Assembly (NCBI RefSeq): GCF_023897065.1
Contig: NZ_JAMHIV010000026.1
Location: 62,001 to 126,000, forward strand
Length of the DNA stretch: 64,000 nucleotides
Direction of reading: 5' to 3'
Source: Crossiella sp. SN42
GTDB taxonomy: Bacteria; Actinomycetota; Actinomycetes; Mycobacteriales; Pseudonocardiaceae
Positions 30,211 through 39,311 of this stretch are shown here, piece by piece; the first letter of the stretch is position 1, and every line of letters starts with the position of its first letter. The position numbers and the translations under genes were made by a program. The notes under the pieces are model-generated. The model saw only the letters and a program-made list of their open reading frames with translations. It was not told the DNA's origin and searched no databases.

Positions 30211-32397
30211 CTACGGGTAGCTCACCAGGTTCTGCACCACCTGTCCCGGCCCCGCGGTGCCGCCGGAGTTGTTGATGACGCGGTTGATGGTGCCCGCGCC
30301 GCCGCCCAGTGACACCGTGACCATGTGCCGGAAGCGCACGTTCGGGTGGTTGGGCACCTCGAAGGCCCGCTCGGCCACCACGCCGCGGTTGACGTTGAAG
30401 AAGCAGTAGCTGCCCAGCCCGTGGGCCTCGTGGCTGGTGACGTGGTCGCCCACCTTGTAGGCCGCGTAGCCCCTGGTGGAGCCGTTCATCCAGGCCGCCT
30501 GGTCCGGCGGGTCGTAGGGCATCTCGTTCTGGTAGAAGAACGTCTTGCCGCCCTGGCCGTTCCAGATGGTCTGGTACTTCTGGTAGTGCTCGACGAAGAG
30601 CCCGTACATGCTCACGTTGTCGCCGTTGACCACCAGGCCCACGTCCGCGGTGTTGGTGTGCCAGCCGATGCCGTCGCCGTGGTCGCCGCGCCAGAGCCAC
30701 AGGTGGTCGCCGATCACGTTGCGGCTGTTGATTACCAGGCTGGTGGTGGCCTTGCCCGCGACCATGCCGCCGATCCGGATGAACAGATCGTGCAGCGAGG
30801 TCGGGTTGGCCGCGTGGTTGCCCGCCGAGCCCTGCGGGCCGACCTCCATCAGCAGGGTGGAGTTGGTGGTGCCGGCGTCGATGAGCAGTCCGGCGATCTT
30901 CACCCCGGGCACGTCGGCCACGGTCAGCGCGGTGATCCCGTTATTGGGCATCAGGGTGGCCAGGCCCATGCCCAGCACCACGGTGTCCGGCCGGGTGACC
31001 CGCAGGGTCTCCTCCAGGCGGTAGATGCCGGGGGTGACGATCAGGTTCTTGCCCTCGGCCAGCGCCTGGTTCATCGCGGCGGCGCTGGTGCCGGGCTTGG
31101 CGATGAAGAAGGAGCTGATCGGCAGCGCCTGGCCGGGCTGGTTGCCGCTCTCCCAGGTGGTGCCGCGGGAGTTCTCGCGCAGCGCGGGCACGAAGACCTC
31201 ATAGGCGCCGACGGCGTTGACCTGGAGGAACGGCTTCTCCCGGATCCGCGGGGTGTGGTCGATCCTGGTGTAGGGCGGGTTCGGGAAGGTGCCGGCGGGG
31301 GCGTTGTCGGCCCCGACGAAGACCATGTTCCAGTTGGACCCGTTCCAGCTGCCCCAGTTGGTGTTGCGGGACAACCACTGCTGCTGGCTGCCCGAGCGCA
31401 CCTGGCCGTCGATCTTGCTGTCGGCCATGAACCCGCCGCTGGACCAGCCGTTGTCATCGAGTTGCAGGTCGCCGCGCACGTGCATGCGGCGGTAGGGCGC
31501 GGCCTGGGAGACCGCCCAGCGGTCCATGCCGCCGTTGGGGGTCACCGACAGGTTCTCCGCGGCCCGCCAGAAGTTGTGCGTGGCGTTGCCCTGGAACCAG
31601 TCCGCCTCCACGTGCACCGCGCCGCGGATGTTCACCTCGTCCGGATGCCTGCCCAGGCCGAGGACCTGGGTGTAGTAGCCGACGTTGACGTCCACGTCGT
31701 AGGTGCCCGGCTTGAACAACATGGCGTAGCGGTCCGGGCCGAACTGGGCCCGCTCCTGCCGCTGGAAGATCGTGTTCGCCCGGTTCTGGATGGTGGACCG
31801 CGGGGTGGACGGGTCGAAGACGAAGACGTTCGGGCCGAAGTCGGGGTCGCCGGGGCCGGGGTCGCCGCCGGCGAGCACCAGGGTGAAGGACTGGTTGGGT
31901 GAGCCCTCGAAGCAGGTCCACTGCTGGAACTGGACGCTGTCGGCCTGCGAGCCTTCGGTCAGGTCGAGGCACTTGCCGCTGTTGCGGTTGACCAGCCGGT
32001 GCGAGCCGTCGGCCTGTTGGACCGGCTGCCACTGCTGGTTCGCGCCACCGCCGTAGGTCCACAGGTGGGTCAGGCCGCCGTCGGCGGTGGAGCTCTCCGC
32101 CACGTCGATGACCTGGGCGGCGTCGACGCGGCTGTTCAGCCGGAAGAAGCCACCACCGCTCTCCTGGAACTGCCACTGCTGGGCGGTGGTGTCGTTGCAG
32201 GTGTACTGCTGCACGGCGGTGCCGTTGACCGCGGCCGCGCCGCGGGCGTCCACGCACTTGCCGCTGGCCTTGATCACCACCTTGTACCAGGCGCCGGGCG
32301 TGACCGCCGCGCCGGCGGCCGGTGCGGACACCAGGGTCAGCGAACTCGCGGCGACCACCGCGGCTGTCGCCGCCGTCGCCATCCGTCTCCACGTCAC
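30211..32397 (-). CDS. Secreted glycosidase: ricin-type lectin (CBM13) plus double beta-helix, GH55-like
   Basis: 728 residues. The GTG at 32397 is chosen for the GAGGAG 6 nt upstream; it gives a signal VTWRRMATAATAAVVAAS ending near APAAGA. Residues ~30-170 form one ricin B domain with two visible QW repeats (QQWQF, NQQWQPV, FQQW) for sugar binding. From ~190 there are two similar right-handed beta-helix halves, each opening with a PG-Y motif (LFKPGTYDVDV and IVTPGIYRLEE). This tandem arrangement and the FFYQNEMPYDPP segment with a candidate acid Glu match GH55 exo-beta-1,3-glucanases, though I cannot confirm the family. Together with the GH64 enzyme it would complete beta-1,3-glucan breakdown. 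An operator-like dyad lies upstream. Confidence 0.72.
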   Translation of the reverse strand: MTWRRMATAATAAVVAASSLTLVSAPAAGAAVTPGAWYKVVIKASGKCVDARGAAAVNGTAVQQYTCNDTTAQQWQFQESGGGFFRLNSRVDAAQVIDVAESSTADGGLTHLWTYGGGANQQWQPVQQADGSHRLVNRNSGKCLDLTEGSQADSVQFQQWTCFEGSPNQSFTLVLAGGDPGPGDPDFGPNVFVFDPSTPRSTIQNRANTIFQRQERAQFGPDRYAMLFKPGTYDVDVNVGYYTQVLGLGRHPDEVNIRGAVHVEADWFQGNATHNFWRAAENLSVTPNGGMDRWAVSQAAPYRRMHVRGDLQLDDNGWSSGGFMADSKIDGQVRSGSQQQWLSRNTNWGSWNGSNWNMVFVGADNAPAGTFPNPPYTRIDHTPRIREKPFLQVNAVGAYEVFVPALRENSRGTTWESGNQPGQALPISSFFIAKPGTSAAAMNQALAEGKNLIVTPGIYRLEETLRVTRPDTVVLGMGLATLMPNNGITALTVADVPGVKIAGLLIDAGTTNSTLLMEVGPQGSAGNHAANPTSLHDLFIRIGGMVAGKATTSLVINSRNVIGDHLWLWRGDHGDGIGWHTNTADVGLVVNGDNVSMYGLFVEHYQKYQTIWNGQGGKTFFYQNEMPYDPPDQAAWMNGSTRGYAAYKVGDHVTSHEAHGLGSYCFFNVNRGVVAERAFEVPNHPNVRFRHMVTVSLGGGAGTINRVINNSGGTAGPGQVVQNLVSYP

Positions 32398-32426
32398 AGG
32401 GCACTCCTCTGCCACGATGCAGGGAC

Positions 32427-32465
32427 GTGACACCCAGGCAGGGCAAGCGTTTTCCCGAGTGTCAC
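32427..32465. promoter_or_regulatory. Nested dyads upstream of the beta-helix glycosidase
   Basis: Outer arms GTGACAC (32427-32433) and GTGTCAC (32459-32465) enclose GGGCAAGCGTTTTCCC (32441-32456), an imperfect central-CG palindrome of LacI type. It lies 30-70 bp upstream of the GTG start. Confidence 0.5.
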
Positions 32466-32595
32466 GCAGGGGTGGCGGCGGCGAACTTGTCGGCGGGCCG
32501 AACGTAATGACGGCTACGGGCACAAGTCAATACATGGCTAAAAATAAGGCTTGAACATCGCATACGCAGTCTGCGACCGCGCTCGGCGTAGCACT

Positions 32596-32638
32596 GATAA
32601 CACTTCGACCCTAGCGTCGCTAATGTCGGAGTGTTATC
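32596..32638. promoter_or_regulatory. 14-bp inverted repeat upstream of the aldehyde oxidoreductase operon
   Basis: GATAACACTTCGAC (32596-32609) pairs with GTCGGAGTGTTATC (32625-32638) with one mismatch and a 15-nt loop, in an unusually A/T-rich divergent promoter region, 59 bp before the first oxidoreductase gene. It is a regulator-binding candidate; a hairpin in RNA is the alternative. Confidence 0.6.
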
Positions 32639-32696
32639 GTTGATCACATCGGTAGCGGATCACCGCTAACTAGAGAGCCACCGACAAGGAGGCACG

Positions 32697-33311
32697 GTGT
32701 CCGATCACCCACAGGTCCGGCCCAATCGAAGGACCGTGCTCAAGGCAGGCGGCGTCACCGCGGCGGGCGCGATCGCGGCGGGCGCCCTGCCCGCCACCGC
32801 GACCGCGGCACCGTCCACAGTGGATGGTGTGGAACCGGGGGCCGGCGTGCAGATCACGTTGCGCGTCAACGGCGCCGACCACCCGGTGTCGGTGGAACCC
32901 AGGGTCACCCTGCTGGACGCGTTGCGCGAACGGCTCGGGCTCACCGGGACGAAGAAGGGCTGCGACCGCGGCGAGTGCGGGGCCTGCACGGTGCTGGTGG
33001 ACGGGCAGCGGATCAAGTCCTGCCTGACCCTGGCCGTGATGCGACAAGGCCAGCGGATCACCACGGTGGAGGGGCTGGCGCGGGACGGACAGCTACACCC
33101 GGTGCAGGCGGCCTTCATCCGCAGGGACGCCTTCCAGTGCGGGTTCTGCACGCCCGGACAGATCATGTCCGCGGTGGCCGCGATCGAGGAGGGGCACACC
33201 GGGTCGGACGCGGAGATCCGGGAGTGGATGAGCGGGAACCTGTGCCGGTGCAGCTGCTATCCCAACATCGTGGCCGCGGTGCGGGACGCGGCGAAGGAGG
33301 CGCGAGGATGA
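32697..33311 (+). CDS. paoA: Aldehyde oxidoreductase, [2Fe-2S] subunit with Tat signal (PaoA-like)
   Basis: 204 residues. The N-terminus NRRTVLKAGGVTAAGAIAAG is a twin-arginine signal, so the assembled enzyme is exported. The plant-type ferredoxin domain ligates one cluster (CDRGECGACTVL and IKSC). The C-terminal four-helix domain holds the second cluster (QCGFCTPGQI and NLCRCSCY). The last motif reads CRCSC rather than the usual CRCGT, a small oddity that adds a cysteine. AAGGAGG lies 5 nt before the GTG at 32697. It is the first gene of three with ATGA overlaps; it passes electrons from the molybdenum site to the FAD subunit. Confidence 0.92.
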   Translation: MSDHPQVRPNRRTVLKAGGVTAAGAIAAGALPATATAAPSTVDGVEPGAGVQITLRVNGADHPVSVEPRVTLLDALRERLGLTGTKKGCDRGECGACTVLVDGQRIKSCLTLAVMRQGQRITTVEGLARDGQLHPVQAAFIRRDAFQCGFCTPGQIMSAVAAIEEGHTGSDAEIREWMSGNLCRCSCYPNIVAAVRDAAKEARG

Positions 33312-34288
33312 GGGCCTTCGGCTATGTCCGCCCTCGGGCGACCGAGGAAGCCGTGCGCGCCGCCGCGACTCCGGGAGCGGCGTACGTGGCCGGTGGCACC
33401 GAGCTGCTGAACCTGATGAAGGACGGCGTGCAGGCGCACGACCGGCTCATCGACATCAACGCCTTGCCGCTCAACGACATCCAGGTGCTGCCGGACCGGA
33501 TCCGGATCGGCGCGCTGGCCCGGATGGCCGAGGTGGCCGCGCATCCCGCGGTGCGCACCCGGACGCCGGTGCTGGCCTCGGCGCTGCTCAACTCGGCCTC
33601 GCCGCAGATCCGGAACATGGCCGCGATCGGCGGGAACCTGTTGCAGCGCAACCGGTGCGGCTACTTCCGGGACAGCGGGTTCCCGTGCAACAAGCGGCAG
33701 CCCGGTAGCGGCTGCCCCGCCCAGGCCGGGCACAACCGGATGCACGCGCTCTTCGGCGGCAGCGCGCACTGCGTGGCGGTGCACGCCTCGGACCTCGCGG
33801 TCTCCCTCCAGGCGCTGGAGGCCACCGTGCTCACCCAGGGCGCGGCCGGGGCGCGGCGGATCGCCTTCGCCGAGCTCTACCGGCTGCCGGGTGACTCGCC
33901 GCAGGTGGAGCACGTGCTGCGGCCGGGTGAGCTGATCACCGGGGTGGAGGTGCCGACCGGGGCCCTCGCCGCGCGGTCGCGGTACCTGAAGCTGCGGGAC
34001 CGGGAGAGCTTCGAGTTCGCGGTGGTGTCGGTGGCCGCCTGCCTGACCCAGCGCGGCGGGCGGGTGCGGGAGGTGCGGCTGGCCTTCGGCGGGGTGGCGC
34101 CGCTGCCCTGGCGGGTGCCGGAGGCCGAGGCGGTGCTGCGGGGCAGGCCACTGGACGGGCCGAGCCTGGCCGCGGCCGCCGATGCCGCGGTGCGCGGGGC
34201 CCGGCCGTTGGCGCACAACGGATTCAAGGTGGAGCTGATGCGCAGGGCGCTCACCGGGGTGCTCACCGAGCTGGGGAGGCAGCGATGA
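33308..34288 (+). CDS. paoB: Aldehyde oxidoreductase, FAD subunit with extra Fe-S motif (PaoB-like)
   Basis: 326 residues. The CO-dehydrogenase flavoprotein fold is shown by AAYVAGGTELLNLMKDGV and the FAD loop RNMAAIGGNLLQ. Directly after it lies RCGYFRDSGFPCNKRQPGSG CP, a cysteine insert that binds a [4Fe-4S] cluster in E. coli PaoB and distinguishes this enzyme from ordinary xanthine dehydrogenase. The ATG overlaps the preceding stop (ATGA). The C-terminal CO_deh_flav_C domain (RYLKLRDRESFEFAVVSVA) is complete. Confidence 0.92.
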   Translation: MRAFGYVRPRATEEAVRAAATPGAAYVAGGTELLNLMKDGVQAHDRLIDINALPLNDIQVLPDRIRIGALARMAEVAAHPAVRTRTPVLASALLNSASPQIRNMAAIGGNLLQRNRCGYFRDSGFPCNKRQPGSGCPAQAGHNRMHALFGGSAHCVAVHASDLAVSLQALEATVLTQGAAGARRIAFAELYRLPGDSPQVEHVLRPGELITGVEVPTGALAARSRYLKLRDRESFEFAVVSVAACLTQRGGRVREVRLAFGGVAPLPWRVPEAEAVLRGRPLDGPSLAAAADAAVRGARPLAHNGFKVELMRRALTGVLTELGRQR

Positions 34289-36456
34289 GCGGGGACCTGA
34301 TCGGGCGGCCGGTGGACCGGGTGGACGGGCACGCCAAGGTCACCGGCGCCGCGACCTACGCCGCCGACCAGCGGATTCCCGGGCTGCTGCACGGCGTCCT
34401 GGTGCTCAGCACGATCGCCAGGGGCCGGCTCACCGGCATCGAGGTGGCCGCGGCCGAGCGGGCGACGGGGGTGGTGCGGGTGTTCACCCACCTCACCATG
34501 CCGCGGCTCACCGTGCCGGCCGCCGCCTACCGCAAGACCTACATCCCGGTGCAGGACGACCGGATCCACCACAGCGGCCAGCCGATCGCGCTGGTGGTGG
34601 CCAGGACCCTGGAGGAGGCCCAGCATGCCGCCACCCTGGTGACCGCCCAGTACCAGGCGGAGAAGCACCGCAGCGCGCTGCACGAGGCCGAGGGCGAGGA
34701 GTTCGTGCCGCCGGTGACCGGAGGCGAGCCCAACGAGAGCGTGCGCGGCAACCCCGAAGCCGGACTCGCCGAAGCGGATATCACGATCGACGGTATATAC
34801 AGTTCGCCGATACATCTGCACAACCCGATGGAGCCGCACGCGAGCATCGCGCACTGGGCGGACGGGCAGCTCACGCTCTACGAGTCGACCCAGGCCGGCA
34901 ACTTCGCCAAGACCGCGGTGGCCCAGGCGCTGGGCCTGCCGCCGGCCTCGGTGCGGGTGATCTCGCCGTACCTCGGCGGCGGGTTCGGCGCCAAGAGCGC
35001 GGCCTGGCCGCACCTGCTGCTCACCGCGGCCGCGGCCAGGGAGCTGGCGCGGCCGGTGAAGCTGGTGCTCTCCCGGGCGCAGACCTACACCGCGCACGGC
35101 CACCGCAGCGAGTTCCGGCAGCGGATCACCCTGGGCGCCAAGCGGGACGGCCGGATCACCGCGCTGGTGCACGTCTCCACCCAGCAGTGCTCGGCCACCG
35201 AGGACCGGATCTACAACGCCAGCCACTCCTCCCGCACCCTCTACGCCATCCCGAACCTGCGCATCCGGCAGCAGGCGGTGCGGCTGGACCTGCAGACCGG
35301 CAACTTCATCCGCTCCCCCGAACTGGCCGCCCACCACGGCCTGGAGACCGCGCTGGACGAGCTGAGCCACGAGCTGGGCATCGACCCGGTGGCGCTGCGG
35401 CTGCGCAACTACGCCGCCACGCACCCCGGCACCGGCCAGCGCTGGGGCAGCAAGCACCTGGACGAGTGCTACCGGATCGGCGCCCGCGCCTTCGGCTGGT
35501 CCCGGCGCGACCCCAGGGCCGGCTCGATGCGGGACGGGGACATCCGGATCGGCTGGGGCATGGCCACCGAGGCGCACTCCTGCACCGCGCTGCCCTCGGC
35601 CGCCCAGCTCACCCTGGGCACCGACGGCCGCGCCACGCTGCGCACCGGCGCGCACGACATCGGCACCGGGACCTACACCGTGCTCACCCAGGTCGCCGCG
35701 CAGGCGCTGGGCATGCCCCTGGCCGCGGTGACCACCCAGCTGGGCCACACCGACTACCCGGTGGCGACCGGCTCCTTCGGCTCGGCCACGGTGAACAGCG
35801 TGACCGGCGCGGTCGACCAGGCCGCGACCGCGGCCCGCGCCGAGGTCATCCGGCTGGCGGTGGCCGATCCGCGCTCACCGCTGCACGGCCTGCCGCCGGA
35901 GCGGATCGGCACCGAGCACGGGTTCCTGTTCGACCGGGACCGCCGTCGCCGGGACAGCTACCGCGATGTCCTTGCCCGGCACGGGAAACCGGTGACGGCC
36001 ACCGGCAACAGCACGAACACGCCGAACTACACCACCGGCGCGGTGTTCGTGGAGGTGCGGGTGGATCCGCGCTACGGCAAGGTCTCGGTGAGCCGGGTGG
36101 TCGGCGCCTACGACCCCGGCCGGGTGCTCAACCGGCGCACCGCGCACAGCCAGGCCATCGGCGGCACGATCTGGGGCATCGGCTTCGCGCTGATGGAGCA
36201 CGCGGTGGTGGACCCGGCGCACGCCCGGATCATGAACGCCACCCTGTCCACCTACCTGATGCCGGTGCACGCGGACGTGCCGGAGATCGAGACGCACTTC
36301 GTGGACAAGCCGGACCCGAGCAGTGCGGCGCTGGGCGCGCGGGGGTTCGGCGAGACACCGCTGACCGGGGTGCCGGCGGCGATCGGCAACGCGGTGTTCC
36401 ACGCGACCGGGCGGCGGATCCGGGAGGTGCCGATCACTCAGGACAAGCTGTTGTAA
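34285..36456 (+). CDS. paoC: Aldehyde oxidoreductase, molybdopterin-cytosine-dinucleotide subunit (PaoC-like)
   Basis: 723 residues, the catalytic subunit. N-terminal hammerhead domain (RPVDRVDGHAKVTGAATYAAD), then the molybdenum-binding domains with PYLGGGFGAKS, GAHDIGTGTYTVLTQ, GSFGSATVN and the final GARGFGETPLTG carrying the catalytic Glu. Length and order match YagR/PaoC. It oxidises aldehydes (often aromatic) to acids; exact substrate unknown. It needs a PaoD/CoxI-type maturation factor, none of which is in the window. The ATG overlaps the previous stop by 4 nt. Its 3' end overlaps the convergent response-regulator gene by 19 bp. Confidence 0.92.
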   Translation: MSGDLIGRPVDRVDGHAKVTGAATYAADQRIPGLLHGVLVLSTIARGRLTGIEVAAAERATGVVRVFTHLTMPRLTVPAAAYRKTYIPVQDDRIHHSGQPIALVVARTLEEAQHAATLVTAQYQAEKHRSALHEAEGEEFVPPVTGGEPNESVRGNPEAGLAEADITIDGIYSSPIHLHNPMEPHASIAHWADGQLTLYESTQAGNFAKTAVAQALGLPPASVRVISPYLGGGFGAKSAAWPHLLLTAAAARELARPVKLVLSRAQTYTAHGHRSEFRQRITLGAKRDGRITALVHVSTQQCSATEDRIYNASHSSRTLYAIPNLRIRQQAVRLDLQTGNFIRSPELAAHHGLETALDELSHELGIDPVALRLRNYAATHPGTGQRWGSKHLDECYRIGARAFGWSRRDPRAGSMRDGDIRIGWGMATEAHSCTALPSAAQLTLGTDGRATLRTGAHDIGTGTYTVLTQVAAQALGMPLAAVTTQLGHTDYPVATGSFGSATVNSVTGAVDQAATAARAEVIRLAVADPRSPLHGLPPERIGTEHGFLFDRDRRRRDSYRDVLARHGKPVTATGNSTNTPNYTTGAVFVEVRVDPRYGKVSVSRVVGAYDPGRVLNRRTAHSQAIGGTIWGIGFALMEHAVVDPAHARIMNATLSTYLMPVHADVPEIETHFVDKPDPSSAALGARGFGETPLTGVPAAIGNAVFHATGRRIREVPITQDKLL

Positions 36457-37052
36457 CCGGTCAGCCAGCCGTGGTCGGTGGCCAGGCGGATGGCGTCGAC
36501 CTTGTTGCGCGCGCCGAGCTTGTCCAGCACCCGGGTCATGTGGTTCTGCACGGTGCCGGTGGCCAGGTTCAGCGCGCGGGCGACCTCCTTGGCGGTGTCG
36601 CCACGGGCCATCAGCTCCAGCACCGCCAGCTCGCGGCGGGTCAGCGGGCTGGGCGCGCCGATCCGGCCGTCGGAGGTGATCACCGTTTCGCCGCGGTGCA
36701 CACGGCGGATCGCGTCCAGCACCACGGTCACCGACCGGCCCTTGGGCAGGAAGCCGTGCACGCCAAGGGAAAGAGCCTCCTGGAGCACGGCGGGGCGGTC
36801 CAGCACGCTGAGCAGCAGGAGACGGAGCCCGGGGGCGGTGGCGCGCAGCTGACGGGCCACGGTCAGGCCGTCCGCGCCGGGCAGTTCGATGTCCAGCAGC
36901 AGCACGTCCGGGCTGGTCCGCTCGACCAGCCCGGCCACGGTGTCGCCGCGGCCGGTCTCGGCGACCACCTCGATGTCGGGTTCCAGCCGGAACAGGCTGA
37001 CCAGGGCCTCGCGCAGCACGGTCATGTCCTCGGCCACCGCGACCCGGATCAC
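36438..37052 (-). CDS. NarL/LuxR-family response regulator
   Basis: 204 residues. Receiver domain: VAVAEDMTVLREAL (acidic pocket Glu-Asp), phospho-acceptor Asp in PDVLLLDIELPG, switch Ser in LLLLSVLD and Lys in GFLPKG. The C-terminal LuxR HTH is SPLTRRELAVLELMARGDTAKEVARALNLATGTVQNHMTRVLDKLGARNKVDAI. The start is a GTG at 37052 overlapping the kinase stop (GTGA), so the pair is one operon. DesR-like sequence suggests a role in membrane or envelope stress; this is only family analogy. Confidence 0.92.
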   Translation of the reverse strand: MIRVAVAEDMTVLREALVSLFRLEPDIEVVAETGRGDTVAGLVERTSPDVLLLDIELPGADGLTVARQLRATAPGLRLLLLSVLDRPAVLQEALSLGVHGFLPKGRSVTVVLDAIRRVHRGETVITSDGRIGAPSPLTRRELAVLELMARGDTAKEVARALNLATGTVQNHMTRVLDKLGARNKVDAIRLATDHGWLTGYNSLS

Positions 37053-38128
37053 CGCGCCGCCACCGGCAGCTCGACCAGCAGGCGGAAACGGCGACCGCCG
37101 GCCGGTCCGGCCTCGATCCGGCCGCCGAGGGCGGTGATCCGCTCGGTGAGACCGGTCAGGCCGCTGCCGGGGCTGCCGGTGGCGGGGTGGACGCCGTCGT
37201 TGTCGACCGTCAGGCGGAACATGCCGTCCTTCTCCTCGGTGGTCACCACGCAGCGGCGCGCGGTGCTGTGCTTGAGCACGTTGGTGATCGCCTCGCGCAG
37301 CGCCCAGCTCGCCCCGGGCGGCGCGGGGGCGCGCAGGCGCAGCTCGGCGCGCACGCCGGAGTCCTCGAGCAAGGTCGTGCCGCGTTCGAGCTCCTCGTCG
37401 AACTCCGGGCACCAGAGACCGGTTGCGACCTGGCGGACGCCGTCGAGGGCGCGTTCGGTGGCGCGCTGCACGGCGAGCACCTGCTCGGCCGCGGCGGCCG
37501 GGTCGGTGGCGGTGAGGCGGGCGGCGAGCTCGGCGCGCAGGCCGGCCGCGGTGAGCTCCTGGCCGAGGGAGTCGTGCAGGTCCCTGGCCACCCGCAGCCG
37601 CTCCTCGGCGACCGCTAGACGGGCCAGCGCGTGCCGGTTGCGGGCCAGGCGCTGGGCCAGTTCGGCAGCGCGGATGGTGGCGAACAGGGCGATCGTGGCG
37701 ACCAGGCCTACCGGCACCGTCTGCAGGATCAACGCCGGATGCTCCGGATTCAGGAAAAGGCAGGCCCCGGCCGCGACCACCAGGAAAGAAGTCCGGTCCC
37801 ACGGTGCGGGGAGCACAACCAGCAGGGTGCAGGCGGTGAGCAGCATGGCGAAACAGCTCAGCAACGGAGACGGGATGATCAAGGCCGGGACCACGAGCTG
37901 GCCGCCGACAAAGGCGGCCGCCACAGCACGAGATGGTTGTCCACGCCGGATCCGGAACAGGATCGCACCACCCAGCAGCACCAGGCCGAGCAGAAAAACC
38001 CATTCCCGGATGACCATCGGACCGCGGTCGAAAAACACTATCGAACCGATTACCGGGAAACCGACCAGCAGCGGCACGGCGATCGCGAGCAGGCTGGTCA
38101 ACAGGCCCGGCTGGACCGTTTTCGGCAT
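37049..38128 (-). CDS. DesK-type sensor histidine kinase
   Basis: 359 residues. The first ~150 residues hold about five transmembrane segments (LLTSLLAIAVPLLVGFPVIGSIVFF through VGLVATIALFATI). The HisKA_3 phosphorylation helix is RLRVARDLHDSLGQELTA with the acceptor His. The ATPase has ALREAITNVLKHS (N box) and GSGLTGLTERITALGGRIE (G box). GGAGG precedes the ATG at 38128. It pairs with the NarL-type regulator. The short membrane sensor without extracellular domain suggests it senses membrane state. Confidence 0.9.
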   Translation of the reverse strand: MPKTVQPGLLTSLLAIAVPLLVGFPVIGSIVFFDRGPMVIREWVFLLGLVLLGGAILFRIRRGQPSRAVAAAFVGGQLVVPALIIPSPLLSCFAMLLTACTLLVVLPAPWDRTSFLVVAAGACLFLNPEHPALILQTVPVGLVATIALFATIRAAELAQRLARNRHALARLAVAEERLRVARDLHDSLGQELTAAGLRAELAARLTATDPAAAAEQVLAVQRATERALDGVRQVATGLWCPEFDEELERGTTLLEDSGVRAELRLRAPAPPGASWALREAITNVLKHSTARRCVVTTEEKDGMFRLTVDNDGVHPATGSPGSGLTGLTERITALGGRIEAGPAGGRRFRLLVELPVAAR

Positions 38129-38360
38129 GCGTTCCCCCTCCTCGGCGCACTACTAAGACGGCGCTGCCCGGCCGCGATGACGAAACCACGACAACATGAG
38201 AGCCAGGTCATAAGCAATCCATGACTTTCTCACGGTGGAATCGTGCCCAAATCCAGGCTGCCCAGTGCCGGAAATCGGTGCCAGTATCAGCCAGGGGGGA
38301 AACGGAGGGCGCGCGCCGGTGATTTCGCGGGGCGCGTCCTCCACCCCGTACGCTGACCCG

Positions 38361-39311
38361 ATGCGTCGCAAAACCCCGCCCCCGCTACCGCAGCGCTTCG
38401 GCCTGGACCCGGCCCGGATGCGCCTGCCGGAGGACGGGAGCTGGGCGACCGTGCGCGCGCACCTGGCCGACCGGTTGCCGCTGGTCACCCCGGCGGTGCT
38501 GGACGCGATGTTCATCGAGCGGCGGATCGCCGACCTGAACGGGCCCCTGGAGCTGGACGCGCCGTACGTGCCCGGCGGGGTGGTGTGGTTCCACCGGGAG
38601 CTGCCGGTGGAGGCTCCGGTGCCTTACCCGATCGGGATCGTGCACCGGGACGAGCACCTGCTGGTGGTGGACAAGCCGCACTTCCTGGCCACCATCCCGC
38701 GCGGCAAGCACATCCAGCAGACCGCGCTGGTGAAGCTGCGCCGCGAGCTCGACCTGCCGGAGCTGAGCGCGGCGCACCGGCTGGACCGGGTGACCGCGGG
38801 GCTGGTGATGTTCGTGATCAACCGGGCCGACCGGGGCCGCTATCAGACGTTGTTCCGGGACCGGTTGGTGCACAAGGAATATGAGGCCGTCGCGCCGGTG
38901 AACCCCGGGCTGGTGCTGCCGATGACGGTGCGCAGCCGGATCCACAAGGAACGCGGGGTGATCACCGCGCAGGAGGTGGACGGGCCGCCGAACGCGGTGA
39001 CCACACTGGAACTGCTGGAGCAGCGCGACGGGCTCGGCCGATATCGGCTGCTGCCGCTGACCGGGCGCACCCACCAGCTGCGGCTGCACCTGAGCAGGCT
39101 GGGCATCCCGATCCTGGGCGACGACTTCTACCCCGAGATCACCGACCGGCCCCTGGACGACTTCACCCGGCCGTTGCAGCTGCTGGCCAAGACGCTGCGG
39201 TTCACCGACCCGATCACCGGGGAGGACCGGCACCTGACCAGCCGGCAGTCCCTGGCCGCGTGGACCGACTACGCGTCCTGGGCCAGCGCGGCCAGCCTGC
39301 GCCCCAGGTAG
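38361..39311 (+). CDS. RluA-family RNA pseudouridine synthase
   Basis: 316 residues. The catalytic motif [13 protein letters not shown] has the nucleophilic Asp. Flanking motifs [30 protein letters not shown] and [26 protein letters not shown] are standard RluA/RluC. The N-terminal region ([25 protein letters not shown]) replaces the S4 domain of RluC, as in many actinobacterial members. The ATG at 38361 is taken although no strong ribosome site is seen. Convergent with the ECF42 sigma gene, with a 43-bp overlap of coding ends. The modified RNA position is unknown. Confidence 0.88.
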   Translation: MRRKTPPPLPQRFGLDPARMRLPEDGSWATVRAHLADRLPLVTPAVLDAMFIERRIADLNGPLELDAPYVPGGVVWFHRELPVEAPVPYPIGIVHRDEHLLVVDKPHFLATIPRGKHIQQTALVKLRRELDLPELSAAHRLDRVTAGLVMFVINRADRGRYQTLFRDRLVHKEYEAVAPVNPGLVLPMTVRSRIHKERGVITAQEVDGPPNAVTTLELLEQRDGLGRYRLLPLTGRTHQLRLHLSRLGIPILGDDFYPEITDRPLDDFTRPLQLLAKTLRFTDPITGEDRHLTSRQSLAAWTDYASWASAASLRPR

